64,000 bases of DNA from the NCBI RefSeq assembly GCF_001514235.1, contig NZ_KQ948927.1:62763-126762 (forward strand), given 5' to 3'. The DNA is from Streptomyces caeruleatus. Lineage in GTDB: Bacteria > Actinomycetota > Actinomycetes > Streptomycetales > Streptomycetaceae. Position 1 is the stretch's first letter. Each line of letters begins with the position of its first letter. The notes beneath the pieces are model-generated. The model was not told where the DNA came from, did not search any database, and saw only the letters and a program-made list of their open reading frames with translations. The translations under genes were made by a program, and so were the position numbers. Shown piece by piece: positions 53,340-61,548 of the stretch.

Positions 53340-53418
53340 CCCACCCGCACCCGGCACACAACCCGCAGCCTCACCCACCGCCCCCGGCACACCCCCTCCC
53401 CCCTCACCCCCTCCCCCC

Positions 53419-54504
53419 TCACCCCCACCCCCCTTGCCGCCGCCGAGTCCGACGCAGCAGCCAGAAGAAGAACGGGCTGCCCAGCAGAGCCGTAAGCACC
53501 CCCAACGGCAACTCCGCAGGCGCCGCCAACGTCCGCGCAGCGAGATCCGCCGCGAGCAACACCACCGCCCCACCCAACGCACTGCCCGGAACGAGAAACC
53601 GATGCCCCGGCCCCGCCGCCATCCGCAGCAGATGCGGCACGACGAGCCCGATGAAGCCGATCACCCCGGAAACGCTCACCGCGGCCGCCGTGAGCAGCGC
53701 GACCACGAGAATCAACGCGACCCGCATGCGCTCCACGTCCACCCCCAGATGCCGCGCGGGCCGGTCACCGAGGGCGAGCAGGTCCAGGCGGCGCGCGTAC
53801 AGCGGCGCCACCACCAGCCCCACCACCGCGCACGGCAGCACCGCCGTCACCTTCGGCCACGTCGACTGCGCGAGCGACCCGAGCTGCCAGAAGGTGATCT
53901 GGTTCACCGCGGCCGTGTCCGCGAGGAAGATGAACAGGCCGATCAACGCCCCGGCGAAGGCGTTGACCGCGATACCCATGAGGATCAGCGTCACGACCTC
54001 CGTACGGCCACCCGACCGGGACATCGCGTACACCAGCAGCACCGTCCCGAGCCCGGCGACGAAGGCCATCGCGGGCAGGGTCCAGTTCCCGAGGAAGGTC
54101 AGCCCGAGCGAGATGGACGCCACCGCCCCGACCGCAGCGCCCAACGAGACGCCGATGGTGCTGGGCTCGGCGAGCGGGTTGCCGAACACGCCCTGCATGA
54201 GCGCCCCCGCGCACCCCAGCGACGCCCCGATGAGCAGCGCGAGCACGATCCGCGGGAACCGCACGTTCCACAGCACCGACTCGGCGACCCGGTCCAACTC
54301 ACCGCCCCCGAGCCCGACTTTGTGCTGCGCGGAGGCGAGGACGTCCCCGACCGGCACCGGATAGGCGCCGATCCCCGCGGCGACCGGCACGAGGACGAGC
54401 AGGGCGACACCCATGCCGACGGTCAGCAGCCAGGCGGCGGTGTGCCGTCCGCGGGGCGGCACGTCGACCACGGCCTCGGACGCGGCCTTCTCCAGCACGG
54501 TCAT
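53419..54504 (-). CDS. hmuU: Heme/iron ABC transporter permease (FecCD family)
   Basis: 361 aa from ATG 54504 (GAAGGGG upstream). About nine membrane helices with FecCD landmarks: FGNPLAEPSTIGVSLGAAVGAV, GRTEVVTLILMGIAVNAFAGA, GVIGFIGLVVPHLLRM and GELPLGVLTALLGSPFFFWLL-like end. Imports heme with HmuV. The expected heme-binding lipoprotein hmuT is not found nearby. Confidence 0.93.
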   Translation of the reverse strand: MTVLEKAASEAVVDVPPRGRHTAAWLLTVGMGVALLVLVPVAAGIGAYPVPVGDVLASAQHKVGLGGGELDRVAESVLWNVRFPRIVLALLIGASLGCAGALMQGVFGNPLAEPSTIGVSLGAAVGAVASISLGLTFLGNWTLPAMAFVAGLGTVLLVYAMSRSGGRTEVVTLILMGIAVNAFAGALIGLFIFLADTAAVNQITFWQLGSLAQSTWPKVTAVLPCAVVGLVVAPLYARRLDLLALGDRPARHLGVDVERMRVALILVVALLTAAAVSVSGVIGFIGLVVPHLLRMAAGPGHRFLVPGSALGGAVVLLAADLAARTLAAPAELPLGVLTALLGSPFFFWLLRRTRRRQGGWG

Positions 54505-54572
54505 GCCGCGTTCCCCTTCTCGTCCTGCATCCTTCGCCACTTCACTTTCCTCAAGGGTGTTTCAATGCCCCC

Positions 54573-55217
54573 GTGACTGACTACGACGTCCTCCGCGTCT
54601 TTTGCGGACCGACCGGCGGCTACGGCAACGAACTGGGTGTCGTCCGCGAGGGCTCCGTGATCCCCGAGCGGAGCGACCGGCAGGCGTTCGCCGCGAAACT
54701 CGGGTTCAGCGAGACCGTGTTCGTGGACGACCCCGAGCGCGGAGTCGTCGACATCTACACACCGACCCTGCGCCTGCCCTTCGCCGGGCACCCGTGCGTC
54801 GGGACGGCGTGGCTGCTCGACGTGCCCGAGCTGGTCACCCCGGCCGGCGTGGTGGGGGCGCGGCAGGACGGGGAGTTCTGCTGGATCGAGGCGCGGGCGG
54901 AGTGGGCGCCCCCGAGGACGCTCCGCCGGTACGCCACGGCCGCCGAGGTCGACGATCTGGCCGTACCGGCGCCGGGGGAGTGGATCTACGCCTGGGCCTG
55001 GGAGGACGAGGCGGCCGGGCGGGTGCGGGCCCGGGGCTTCCCCGGCCGGGGCGACGGCATCGAGGAGGACGAGGCCACGGGAGCGGCGGCGCTGCTCCTG
55101 ACCGACCAGCTGGGCCGCGCCCTGAACATCACCCAGGGCGCGGGCTCCCAGATCCTCACGGCACCGCAGCCGGGAGGCTGGGTGGAGGTCGGCGGCCGGG
55201 TGTTCCTGGAGCGCTAG
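54573..55217 (+). CDS. PhzF-family isomerase-like protein (short)
   Basis: 214 aa, GTG. PhzF fold marks: GNELGVV, the catalytic Glu context FSETVFVDD, LPFAGHPCVGTAWLL and a C-terminal EEDEATGAAALLL. About 50-70 residues shorter than typical PhzF (260-290), with the shortening in the middle. An isomerase of unknown substrate; no phenazine genes are nearby. Lies between hmuU and the heme oxygenase. Confidence 0.88.
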   Translation: MTDYDVLRVFCGPTGGYGNELGVVREGSVIPERSDRQAFAAKLGFSETVFVDDPERGVVDIYTPTLRLPFAGHPCVGTAWLLDVPELVTPAGVVGARQDGEFCWIEARAEWAPPRTLRRYATAAEVDDLAVPAPGEWIYAWAWEDEAAGRVRARGFPGRGDGIEEDEATGAAALLLTDQLGRALNITQGAGSQILTAPQPGGWVEVGGRVFLER

Positions 55218-55233
55218 CCCCAGCCACAGCCGC

Positions 55234-55881
55234 TCACGCCGACAGCGGGAACTCCTCGCCCAGCGCCCGGAACACCGCCGTGTTCAGGGCGAACGCCTTC
55301 TTGCACTCCGCCACGATCCGCTGCTTCTCCAGGTCGTCCGCACGGACTCCGTCCAGCAGCTCGCGGTAGCCCCGCTTGAACGCGGCCGGGTTGGGGATCT
55401 CCTCGAAGACGTAGAAGCGGACCCCGTCGCCCTTGCGTGCGAAGCCCCAGGTCTTCTCCGCCTTGTCCCGGATGATCTGGCCGCCGGAGAGGTCGCCGAG
55501 GTAGCGGGTGTAGTGGTGCGCGATGTAGCCGGCCGGCCAGTCCTCGGCGCACTCGCGCACCCGGTCCGCGTAGACCCGCGTGGCGGGCAGCGCGGACAGC
55601 CCCGTCCGCCACTCCGGACCCCGCAGATGCGCCAGGTCCCGCTCCAGCGACGCCAGCCGGAGCAGCTCGGGCCGGATGAAGGGGCCGGCCACCGGGTCCG
55701 AGGCCAGCCGCTCGGCGCCGGTCTCCAGTGCCTCGTACACGAACCACAGTTGCTCCGTGTACCGCGCGTACGCGTCCACGCCCAGCCGGCCGCCGAGCAG
55801 GTCGCTCATGAACGTCGAGGTCTCCGCCTCCATGTGCTGCTCGTGGGACGCGGTGCGGATGACTGTCGCGAAGGAGTCCAT
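55234..55881 (-). CDS. Biliverdin-producing heme oxygenase
   Basis: 215 aa, ATG at 55881; ATG 55890 is in frame but overlaps the -10 box. HmuO-type fold: proximal His in TASHEQHMEAE, distal-helix GDLSGGQIIRDKA, and YVFEEIPNPAAFKRGYRELLD. Opens heme to biliverdin, CO and Fe2+, completing heme-iron use begun by HmuUV. Promoter spacer is an iron box, so repressed by iron. Confidence 0.94.
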   Translation of the reverse strand: MDSFATVIRTASHEQHMEAETSTFMSDLLGGRLGVDAYARYTEQLWFVYEALETGAERLASDPVAGPFIRPELLRLASLERDLAHLRGPEWRTGLSALPATRVYADRVRECAEDWPAGYIAHHYTRYLGDLSGGQIIRDKAEKTWGFARKGDGVRFYVFEEIPNPAAFKRGYRELLDGVRADDLEKQRIVAECKKAFALNTAVFRALGEEFPLSA

Positions 55882-55888
55882 GGCACCC

Positions 55889-55918
55889 ATTTTCTGAGGT
55901 TAGGCTTACCTAAGTCAA
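55889..55918 (-). promoter_or_regulatory. Heme oxygenase promoter, probably leaderless
   Basis: On the minus strand TTGACT (55918-55913), an 18-bp spacer, then GAAAAT (55894-55889), with ATG 55881 starting 8 nt after the -10 box. Transcription would therefore begin at or near the A of the ATG. No Shine-Dalgarno is seen, which agrees. Confidence 0.5.
55895..55913. promoter_or_regulatory. Iron box (DmdR/DtxR site) of heme oxygenase
   Basis: TGAGGTTAGGCTTACCTAA matches the DtxR/DmdR consensus at 17 of 19 positions. It fills the spacer between the -35 and -10 elements, so iron-bound repressor would exclude RNA polymerase. Confidence 0.85.
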
Positions 55919-55958
55919 TAGGTTTGCCGACGCCGTGTCGGTAAAAGCGTACAAAGAA

Positions 55959-55984
55959 AACCCGCCCTCCGCAGGGGGCGGGTT
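55959..55984 (-). terminator. Rho-independent terminator of map
   Basis: 9-bp perfect stem (AACCCGCCC with GGGCGGGTT) and 8-nt loop. On the minus strand it is followed by a TTTTCTTT tail. Lies 20 bp after the map stop. Confidence 0.88.
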
Positions 55985-56003
55985 CTTCCGGTGTTCGCGC
56001 GGG

Positions 56004-56861
56004 TCAGGGGAGGGTGAGGATCTCCGCCCCCATCTCCGTCACCACCAGCGTGTGCTCGAACTGCGCGGTGCGCTTGCGGTCCTTGGTGACGACCGTCCAG
56101 CCGTCGTCCCACATGTCGTACTCGTGCGTCCCCAGCGTCAGCATCGGCTCGATCGTGAAGGTCATCCCGGGCTGGATCACCGTCGTCGCGTGCGGGCTGT
56201 CGTAGTGCGGGATGATCAGGCCGGAGTGGAACGACGAGTTGATGCCGTGCCCGGTGAAGTCACGGACCACGCCGTAGCCGAAGCGCTTGGCGTACGACTC
56301 GATGACCCGGCCGATGATGTTGATCTGGCGGCCCGGCTTGACCGCCTTGATCGCGCGGTTCAGGGACTCCCGGGTGCGCTCGACCAGCAGCCGGCTCTCC
56401 TCGTCCACGTCACCGACCAGGTATGTGGCGTTGTTGTCGCCGTGCACCCCGCCGATGTACGCCGTCACGTCGAGGTTGACGATGTCGCCGTCACGCAGAA
56501 TCGTGGAGTCCGGGATGCCGTGGCAGATGACCTCGTTGACGCTGGTGCACAACGACTTGGGGAAGCCGCGGTAGCCGAGAGTGGACGGGTAGGCGCCGTG
56601 GTCGCACATGTAGTCGTGCGCCACCCGGTCCAGCTCGTCCGTCGTGACACCGGGCGCGATCAGCTTCGCCGCCTCGGCCATCGCCCGCGCGGCGATACGG
56701 CCGGCGACGCGCATCGCCTCGACGGTCTCCGGGGTCTGCACCTCCGGGCCTTTGTACGGCGTCGGCGCGGGCTTGCCGACGTACTCGGGGCGGCGGATGT
56801 TTCCGGGCACGGAACGGGTGGGGGACAGCTCCCCTGGGACGAGCAGCGACTGGCCAGACAT
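56004..56861 (-). CDS. map: Methionine aminopeptidase type I
   Basis: 285 aa from ATG 56861; the longer open frame upstream lacks family similarity. Pita-bread fold with metal ligands in [17 protein letters not shown] (two Asp), [11 protein letters not shown] (His), FTIEPML (Glu) and [10 protein letters not shown] (Glu). The N-terminal 40-residue extension ([15 protein letters not shown]) is the actinobacterial MetAP-c type with an SH3-binding-like motif. Removes initiator Met. Confidence 0.95.
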   Translation of the reverse strand: MSGQSLLVPGELSPTRSVPGNIRRPEYVGKPAPTPYKGPEVQTPETVEAMRVAGRIAARAMAEAAKLIAPGVTTDELDRVAHDYMCDHGAYPSTLGYRGFPKSLCTSVNEVICHGIPDSTILRDGDIVNLDVTAYIGGVHGDNNATYLVGDVDEESRLLVERTRESLNRAIKAVKPGRQINIIGRVIESYAKRFGYGVVRDFTGHGINSSFHSGLIIPHYDSPHATTVIQPGMTFTIEPMLTLGTHEYDMWDDGWTVVTKDRKRTAQFEHTLVVTEMGAEILTLP

Positions 56862-56919
56862 GCCAGCGAGTCTAACCAGCGGGCATGGGGGAACATGTCG
56901 GTGGCGAGAGGAGCCGGAC

Positions 56920-57150
56920 ATGGCCTTGTTCAAGAAGCGCACGGTCGGCAAGCCGGGCGAGTGGTACTACTGCCTCGTCCACAAGAAGGTCGAGGAGGGG
57001 CCGGAGTGCCCGGCCAAGGACCGCTTCGGGCCGTACACCAGCCGGCAGGAGGCCCAGCAGGCGATGGACCTCGCACGGGAGCGCAACCTGGAGTGGGAGA
57101 ACGACCCCCGCTGGCACGACGCCCAGGCCGGTCCGGCGGACGACGCCTGA
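56920..57150 (+). CDS. Small conserved actinobacterial protein, SPOR-like
   Basis: 76 aa, ATG with AGAGGAG. Sequence [44 protein letters not shown] recalls a minimal SPOR-like or zinc-free ferredoxin-like fold; two Cys present. Function unknown. Divergent from map; its stop directly abuts the stop of the MFS gene with no gap. Confidence 0.82.
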   Translation: MALFKKRTVGKPGEWYYCLVHKKVEEGPECPAKDRFGPYTSRQEAQQAMDLARERNLEWENDPRWHDAQAGPADDA

Positions 57151-58533
57151 TCACCCCTCGGTCGGTGCCGGTGCCGGTGCCGGTGCCGGTGCCGTTGTCC
57201 GTGCCGTGGTCCGTGCCGTGGTCGCCGCTGCTGCCGCTGCGGCTGCCGCCGCCCGCTGCTCGCGCAGCCGTACCGCGTGCTCGTTCGTCCGCGCGTCGTA
57301 CGTCATGAGCTTCGGCAGGCACAGCGCCAGCAGCCCCACCGCGCCCACGCACAGCAGCCCGCCCGACCAGACGGACGTCCGCACGCCACGCCAGGCCGCG
57401 ACGCCGCCCACATAGGTCTGGCCGAGCTGCGGGCCCACCGAGTACGACAGCAGTTCGATCCCGGCGAGCCGACCGCGCAGCTCGTCCGGGATCGTCTGGT
57501 TCCACATCACCCCGCGGAAGATGCCGCTGACCATGTCGGCCGCGCCGCCGGCGGTCAGGAACAGCAGCACCAGCCATACGTTCCCCGAGACACCGGCCGC
57601 CGCGATGGCCACGCCCCACAGCGCGGCCGACACCACGACGGCCCGCCCGTGCCGGTGCACCCGCGAGGTCCAGCCGCTGGTCAGGCTCACCAGCATCGCG
57701 CCGGCCGGCACGGAGGCGTACATCAGGCCCAGTGCCCACGGGGCGTCCAACTCGTCCGCGAGGAAGGGCAGTACGGCCAGCGGCATCGCGAAGAGCATCG
57801 CCGCGATGTCGATGACGTACGTGCCGAGAAGCTCCTTGCGGCTCCAGGCGTAGCGGGCGCCCTCGGCGATGGCCTTGAGCGACGGCTTGGCGGCCTCGTG
57901 GGAGGCGGGGGAGGGGGCGAGGCCGACGACGAACAGGACGGACACGACGAAGGTCAGCAGATCCGCGCCGTACGCCCAGCCGAGCCCCGCGTACGCGACG
58001 ACCACACCCGCCAGGGCCGGGCCCGCGACCCCGCCGACCTGCCAGCGCAGCGCGTTGAGCGAGGCGGCGGCCGGGAGGTGGTCGTGGGCGACGATCCGGG
58101 GCAACAGGGCGTCCAGGGCGGGGCGTTGGATCGAGACCAGCGCGGAGGACAGGGCGGCGACGACGTACAGCGGCCAGATCGCGGGGCTCGGCAGCAGCGC
58201 GTTGACCAGCAGTGCCGCGCTCAGCACCGCCTGCCCGGCCTCCGACCACACGATCAGCTTCCGCTTGTCCAGCGCGTCGGCGAGGGCACCCCCGTAGAGC
58301 CCGAACACGATCAACGGCACCAACTCCACCGCCCCGATCGCCCCGACCGCCGCCGCGGACCCCGTCAGCTCCTTGATCTGCACCGGCAGCGCGACAAAGG
58401 TCAGGAAGCTCCCGAACGAGGACACGAGCCCCGCCAGCCACAGCCGCCGAAAGTCGGCCGAGGCCCGCCAAGGGGTGAGGTCGGGGAGTAGGGCGCGGAT
58501 GCGGGAGCCGGATGCGGGAGTGTCACTCTTCAC
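57151..58533 (-). CDS. MFS exporter, EntS-like
   Basis: 460 aa, ATG. Twelve membrane helices; FRRLWLAGLVSSFGSFLTFVALPVQI start and GLYGGALADALDKRKLIVWSEA loop are typical of the EntS/MFS_3 exporters. The last 45 residues are Ala/Thr/Pro low complexity from GGTGCC-type hexamer repeats (57161-57250). Position beside an iron/heme region allows a siderophore-export role, but no siderophore genes are near. Confidence 0.9.
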   Translation of the reverse strand: MKSDTPASGSRIRALLPDLTPWRASADFRRLWLAGLVSSFGSFLTFVALPVQIKELTGSAAAVGAIGAVELVPLIVFGLYGGALADALDKRKLIVWSEAGQAVLSAALLVNALLPSPAIWPLYVVAALSSALVSIQRPALDALLPRIVAHDHLPAAASLNALRWQVGGVAGPALAGVVVAYAGLGWAYGADLLTFVVSVLFVVGLAPSPASHEAAKPSLKAIAEGARYAWSRKELLGTYVIDIAAMLFAMPLAVLPFLADELDAPWALGLMYASVPAGAMLVSLTSGWTSRVHRHGRAVVVSAALWGVAIAAAGVSGNVWLVLLFLTAGGAADMVSGIFRGVMWNQTIPDELRGRLAGIELLSYSVGPQLGQTYVGGVAAWRGVRTSVWSGGLLCVGAVGLLALCLPKLMTYDARTNEHAVRLREQRAAAAAAAAAATTARTTARTTAPAPAPAPAPTEG

Positions 58534-58612
58534 GAGGGGTCATGGTCGGGGCGGGTTGGTAGCGGGGCAACCGGATTTCGCGTGGGCTTCAAGTGGCGTG
58601 AGGGCAACGCCG

Positions 58613-58688
58613 CTAAGGGGCGCGGGGCTGTATCGATTTGCGGCTCCGCCGCGCGGGCGCGACCAGCCCCACACAACCCGCACCCGCC
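58613..58688. repeat. Interspersed GC-rich Streptomyces repeat (copy D)
   Basis: Starts CTAAGGGGCGCGGGGCTGT and contains the GCGGCTCCGCCGC palindrome; reverse complement of copy B at 30857-30928. Sits upstream of the MFS gene and after the unknown gene at 58720. Confidence 0.78.
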
Positions 58689-58719
58689 GAGCGGCAGAAA
58701 CCACCCCCCTCCCGGCGCA

Positions 58720-59322
58720 TCACCACCGCGCCGGTGGCGGCGCCGTCAAAGACTCCGCCAGCCTGGACAGACGGTCCCGAAACCACCCCTGCCCCCGCCC
58801 GGAGGGCACCGCGTTCTCGCCGCTCGCCGCGCTCACCAGATGCTGCACGGTGTCCAGGTCCAGCTCCCCGCCCTCCGGCACGGCCAGTGCCTCGTGGGCC
58901 ATGGCCGTCAGCTCGCCCTCGCCGGGGCCGAGCGCCAACACCGTCGCGCCGGCCCGTCGGACGTCGTACACCCGCTCCAGGAGCGGCGCCCCGGGCTCGT
59001 CCGGCGACACCACCAGCAGGGTCTCCCCGCGCCGCGCCGCCGCCAACCGGCCCAGGCCGACCGCCAGATGGGCCGGATCCGAGGCGCGCGCGGCATGCCG
59101 TACGAGGGTCGGGGCCAGCTCCGGCGTCCCCGACCACGCGGCCTCGTCCACCAGATGGGCCGCGAGATGCCACGGCTCGTACTCCGGCGTGCCGACCAGC
59201 AGCAGCCCACCCCCGTGCGCCACAGCGGACGCCCGCAGCGCCCCCGCGAACCGCCGCGTGGCCCCCAACCACTCGGTCCCGGCGAGTACTTCGCGCAACA
59301 ACGCCACCCGCACCGCATCCAT
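58720..59322 (-). CDS. Conserved hypothetical protein, 200 aa
   Basis: ATG 59322. Rich in Ala/Leu/Arg helices with Rossmann-like strands (GGGLLLVGTPEYEPWHLA, GETLLVVSPDEPGAPLLERVYDVRRAGATVLALGPGEGEL). This pattern is reminiscent of a SIS or P-loop-free nucleotide fold, but no family is certain. No signal peptide or membrane segment. Stands alone. Confidence 0.75.
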   Translation of the reverse strand: MDAVRVALLREVLAGTEWLGATRRFAGALRASAVAHGGGLLLVGTPEYEPWHLAAHLVDEAAWSGTPELAPTLVRHAARASDPAHLAVGLGRLAAARRGETLLVVSPDEPGAPLLERVYDVRRAGATVLALGPGEGELTAMAHEALAVPEGGELDLDTVQHLVSAASGENAVPSGRGQGWFRDRLSRLAESLTAPPPARW

Positions 59323-59429
59323 GCGACCGCATCCTGCCGTAGTCGGCCACTCGTGACCGCGAGTTCACCCCGAATTCGCCCGGCCTGGGGAAGCAGTGGG
59401 CCCCGGCGGCCAAGGCGAGGAGTCCGACG

Positions 59430-60503
59430 ATGACCGAGACCACTGTTCCCTTCCGTGCGGGTCAGGAGGGGTACGCCTCCTTCCGTATCCCGGCCGTCGT
59501 GGTCAGCGGTGCGGGCACGGTGCTCGCCTTCTGCGAGGGCCGGGTCGAGTCCGCCGCCGACCACGGGCACATCGACATCGTGCTGAAGCGGTCCACGGAC
59601 GGCGGCCGCACCTGGGGTCCGCTCAAAGTGGTCGCCGACAACAACTGGCACCTCGCCGGCAACCCCGCCCCCGTCGTCCTCGACACCGGCCGCATCCTGC
59701 TGGTCTACATCCGCAACCACGCCACCGCCACCGAGGCCGCCATCCTGCGCGGCGAGGTGAGCGACGCCGACGGGCGTCGGATCTGGGTGCGGTACAGCGA
59801 CGACGACGGCGTCACCTGGTCGAGCTCGAAGGAGATCACCGCGCAGGTGAAGCGGCCGGACTGGCGCTGGTACGCCACCACCCCCGGCCACGCGATCCAG
59901 CTGAGCACCGGCCGGGTCGTCGTCCCCGCCAACCACACGGTCCCGCCCACCGGCGACGACATCGGCAACGAGGCCAGATACAACAGCGGGCACTGTCTCC
60001 TCAGCGACGACCGGGGCACCACCTGGCGCATCGGCTACGTCGACGAGAACACCGACGGCTACGTCAACGTCAACGAGACCACCGCCGCCGAACTCCCCGA
60101 CGGCCGCGTCTACTTCAACACCCGCAACGACTCCCCGTCCCCCGGCAACCGCGCCGACGCCTACTCCACGGACGGCGGCGCGACCCTGGTCAAGCCCTTC
60201 CGCCCGCAGGCCGGCCTGTCCGCCCCCATCTGCGAGGGCAGCGTCCTGCAGCTCCGCGACCCCGACGTCCTCCTGTTCTCCGGCCCCGCCGACCCCGTCG
60301 CCCGCGCCCTGATGACCATCCGCGCCTCCACCGACGGCGGCCTCACCTGGCGGCCCGCGCACCCGGTGGACGGGCTGCCCGCCGCGTACTCGGACCTCGT
60401 ACGGATCGACGACGCGACGGTCGGACTCCTCTACGAGACCGGCGACTTCGGCCCGTACGAGACCATCACCTTCCGGCGGGTGCCCGTGACGGACCTCACC
60501 TGA
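59430..60503 (+). CDS. Exo-alpha-sialidase/BNR-repeat glycoside hydrolase (GH33-like), no signal peptide
   Basis: 357 aa, ATG with GAGGAG. FRIP motif near the start (SFRIPAVV) holding the first catalytic Arg, Asp boxes (STDGGRTWG, SDDDGVTWS, SDDRGTTWR, STDGGLTWR), and EGS near 265. Six-bladed sialidase propeller of normal core size. It starts directly at the propeller without secretion signal, unlike most bacterial sialidases, so it probably acts inside the cell or on other ulosonic or glycosyl substrates. Confidence 0.9.
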   Translation: MTETTVPFRAGQEGYASFRIPAVVVSGAGTVLAFCEGRVESAADHGHIDIVLKRSTDGGRTWGPLKVVADNNWHLAGNPAPVVLDTGRILLVYIRNHATATEAAILRGEVSDADGRRIWVRYSDDDGVTWSSSKEITAQVKRPDWRWYATTPGHAIQLSTGRVVVPANHTVPPTGDDIGNEARYNSGHCLLSDDRGTTWRIGYVDENTDGYVNVNETTAAELPDGRVYFNTRNDSPSPGNRADAYSTDGGATLVKPFRPQAGLSAPICEGSVLQLRDPDVLLFSGPADPVARALMTIRASTDGGLTWRPAHPVDGLPAAYSDLVRIDDATVGLLYETGDFGPYETITFRRVPVTDLT

Positions 60504-60555
60504 GCGCCGGAGACGGCAGGGGCAGCCGTCGAGTACGCCCACGTAAAGTCGGCCC

Positions 60556-61281
60556 ATGACCTCTACCGACAGTGCACAGCAGGCCGCCGGGGCCCCCGCG
60601 AAGGCCCCGGCCAAGGACCCCTGGGACCTCCCCGACGTCTCCGGGCTGGTCGTCGGCGTACTCGGCGGGACCGGGCCGCAGGGCAAGGGCCTCGCCTACC
60701 GGCTCGCCAAGGCCGGACAGAAGGTGATCATCGGTTCGCGGGCGGCCGACCGCGCCCAGGCCGCCGCCGACGAGCTCGGCCACGGCGTCGAGGGCGCCGA
60801 CAACGCCGAGTGCGCGCGGCGCAGCGACATCGTGATCGTCGCCGTGCCGTGGGAGGGCCACGGCAAGACGCTTCAGTCCCTGCGCGAGGAACTGGCCGGC
60901 AAGCTGGTCGTCGACTGCGTCAACCCGCTCGGCTTCGACAAGAAGGGCGCCTACGCGCTCAAGCCGGAGGAGGGCAGCGCCGCCGAGCAGGCCGCCGCCC
61001 TGCTGCCGGACTCCCGGGTGACGGCCGCCTTCCACCATCTGTCGGCGGTACTGCTCCAGGACCCGGAGGTCGACGAGATCGACACCGATGTGATGGTGCT
61101 CGGGGAGGTGCGGGCGGACGTGGAGATCGTCCAGGCCCTGGCCGGCCGCATCCCCGGCATGCGCGGCATCTTCTCGGGACGGCTGCGCAACGCCCACCAG
61201 GTGGAGTCGCTCGTGGCGAACCTGATCTCGGTGAACCGGCGCTACAAGGCACACGCGGGGCTGCGCGTCACGGACGTGTGA
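60556..61281 (+). CDS. npdG: NADPH-dependent F420 reductase
   Basis: 241 aa, ATG. Rossmann fold with VVGVLGGTGPQGKGLAYRLAKAGQKVIIGSR, IVAVPWEGH, CVNPLGF and HHLSAVLL motifs of the F420:NADP oxidoreductase family. Moves hydride between NADPH and coenzyme F420, supplying F420H2 for reductases. The Ala/Pro N-terminal 25 residues are an extra leader. Confidence 0.93.
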   Translation: MTSTDSAQQAAGAPAKAPAKDPWDLPDVSGLVVGVLGGTGPQGKGLAYRLAKAGQKVIIGSRAADRAQAAADELGHGVEGADNAECARRSDIVIVAVPWEGHGKTLQSLREELAGKLVVDCVNPLGFDKKGAYALKPEEGSAAEQAAALLPDSRVTAAFHHLSAVLLQDPEVDEIDTDVMVLGEVRADVEIVQALAGRIPGMRGIFSGRLRNAHQVESLVANLISVNRRYKAHAGLRVTDV

Positions 61282-61296
61282 GGGCCCCGGACGAGA

Positions 61297-61345
61297 CCTT
61301 CGGAAGATGGGGGACACTGGTCGCCGTAGCAGTGTCCCCCGAAGG
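61297..61345 (+). promoter_or_regulatory. Strong hairpin over the ribosome binding site of the small membrane protein gene
   Basis: Perfect 11-bp stem 61309-61319 with 61330-61340 and a 10-nt loop, extended by CCTTCG (61297-61302) pairing with CGAAGG (61340-61345). The right side includes the GAAGGAG used to start translation at 61357. It may terminate npdG transcription, attenuate translation, or both. Confidence 0.55.
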
Positions 61346-61356
61346 AGCCGACCGAA

Positions 61357-61542
61357 ATGCCCCGCCTCGCCATCTATGCCCTGATCGTCTGTCTTCTCTC
61401 CGTTGCCGCGGCGATCGTGTCCTTCGCGCAGGGCAGCTTTCTGGGGATCATCTGGGTGCTGCTGGCCGGGCTGTCGTCGAACATGACCTGGTACTACGTC
61501 AAGCGCGGCCGGGACGCCCGGAACGGCTCCGTCACTGGCTGA
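61357..61542 (+). CDS. Small membrane protein, 61 aa
   Basis: ATG with GAAGGAG 9 nt upstream. Two hydrophobic helices (YALIVCLLSVAAAIVSFA, LGIIWVLLAGLSSNMTWYYV) and a basic cytoplasmic tail (KRGRDARN). Conserved-looking Streptomyces membrane peptide of unknown role; a hairpin covers its ribosome binding site. Confidence 0.78.
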   Translation: MPRLAIYALIVCLLSVAAAIVSFAQGSFLGIIWVLLAGLSSNMTWYYVKRGRDARNGSVTG

Positions 61543-61548
61543 CCGAGG

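Larger units (their letters stand above)
52815..53418. other. Repeat-rich, probably non-coding insert between hmuU and hmuV
   Basis: 604 bp with long open frames in several directions, none with a credible start, codon pattern or homology. It consists of G/C-rich low-complexity DNA, three 69-bp tandem repeats and an interspersed repeat end. No promoter or terminator was recognised. Confidence 0.7.

Noticed and set aside
52885..54576. 563-codon plus-strand and several minus-strand frames around the 69-bp array
   Set aside because: Open only because the repeat period is divisible by three and the DNA has few A/T; no start signal or homology.
54573..55217. Phenazine biosynthesis signal from the PhzF-like gene
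   Set aside because: The protein is short, and no other phenazine or secondary-metabolite genes lie near; PhzF folds are common in unrelated metabolism.
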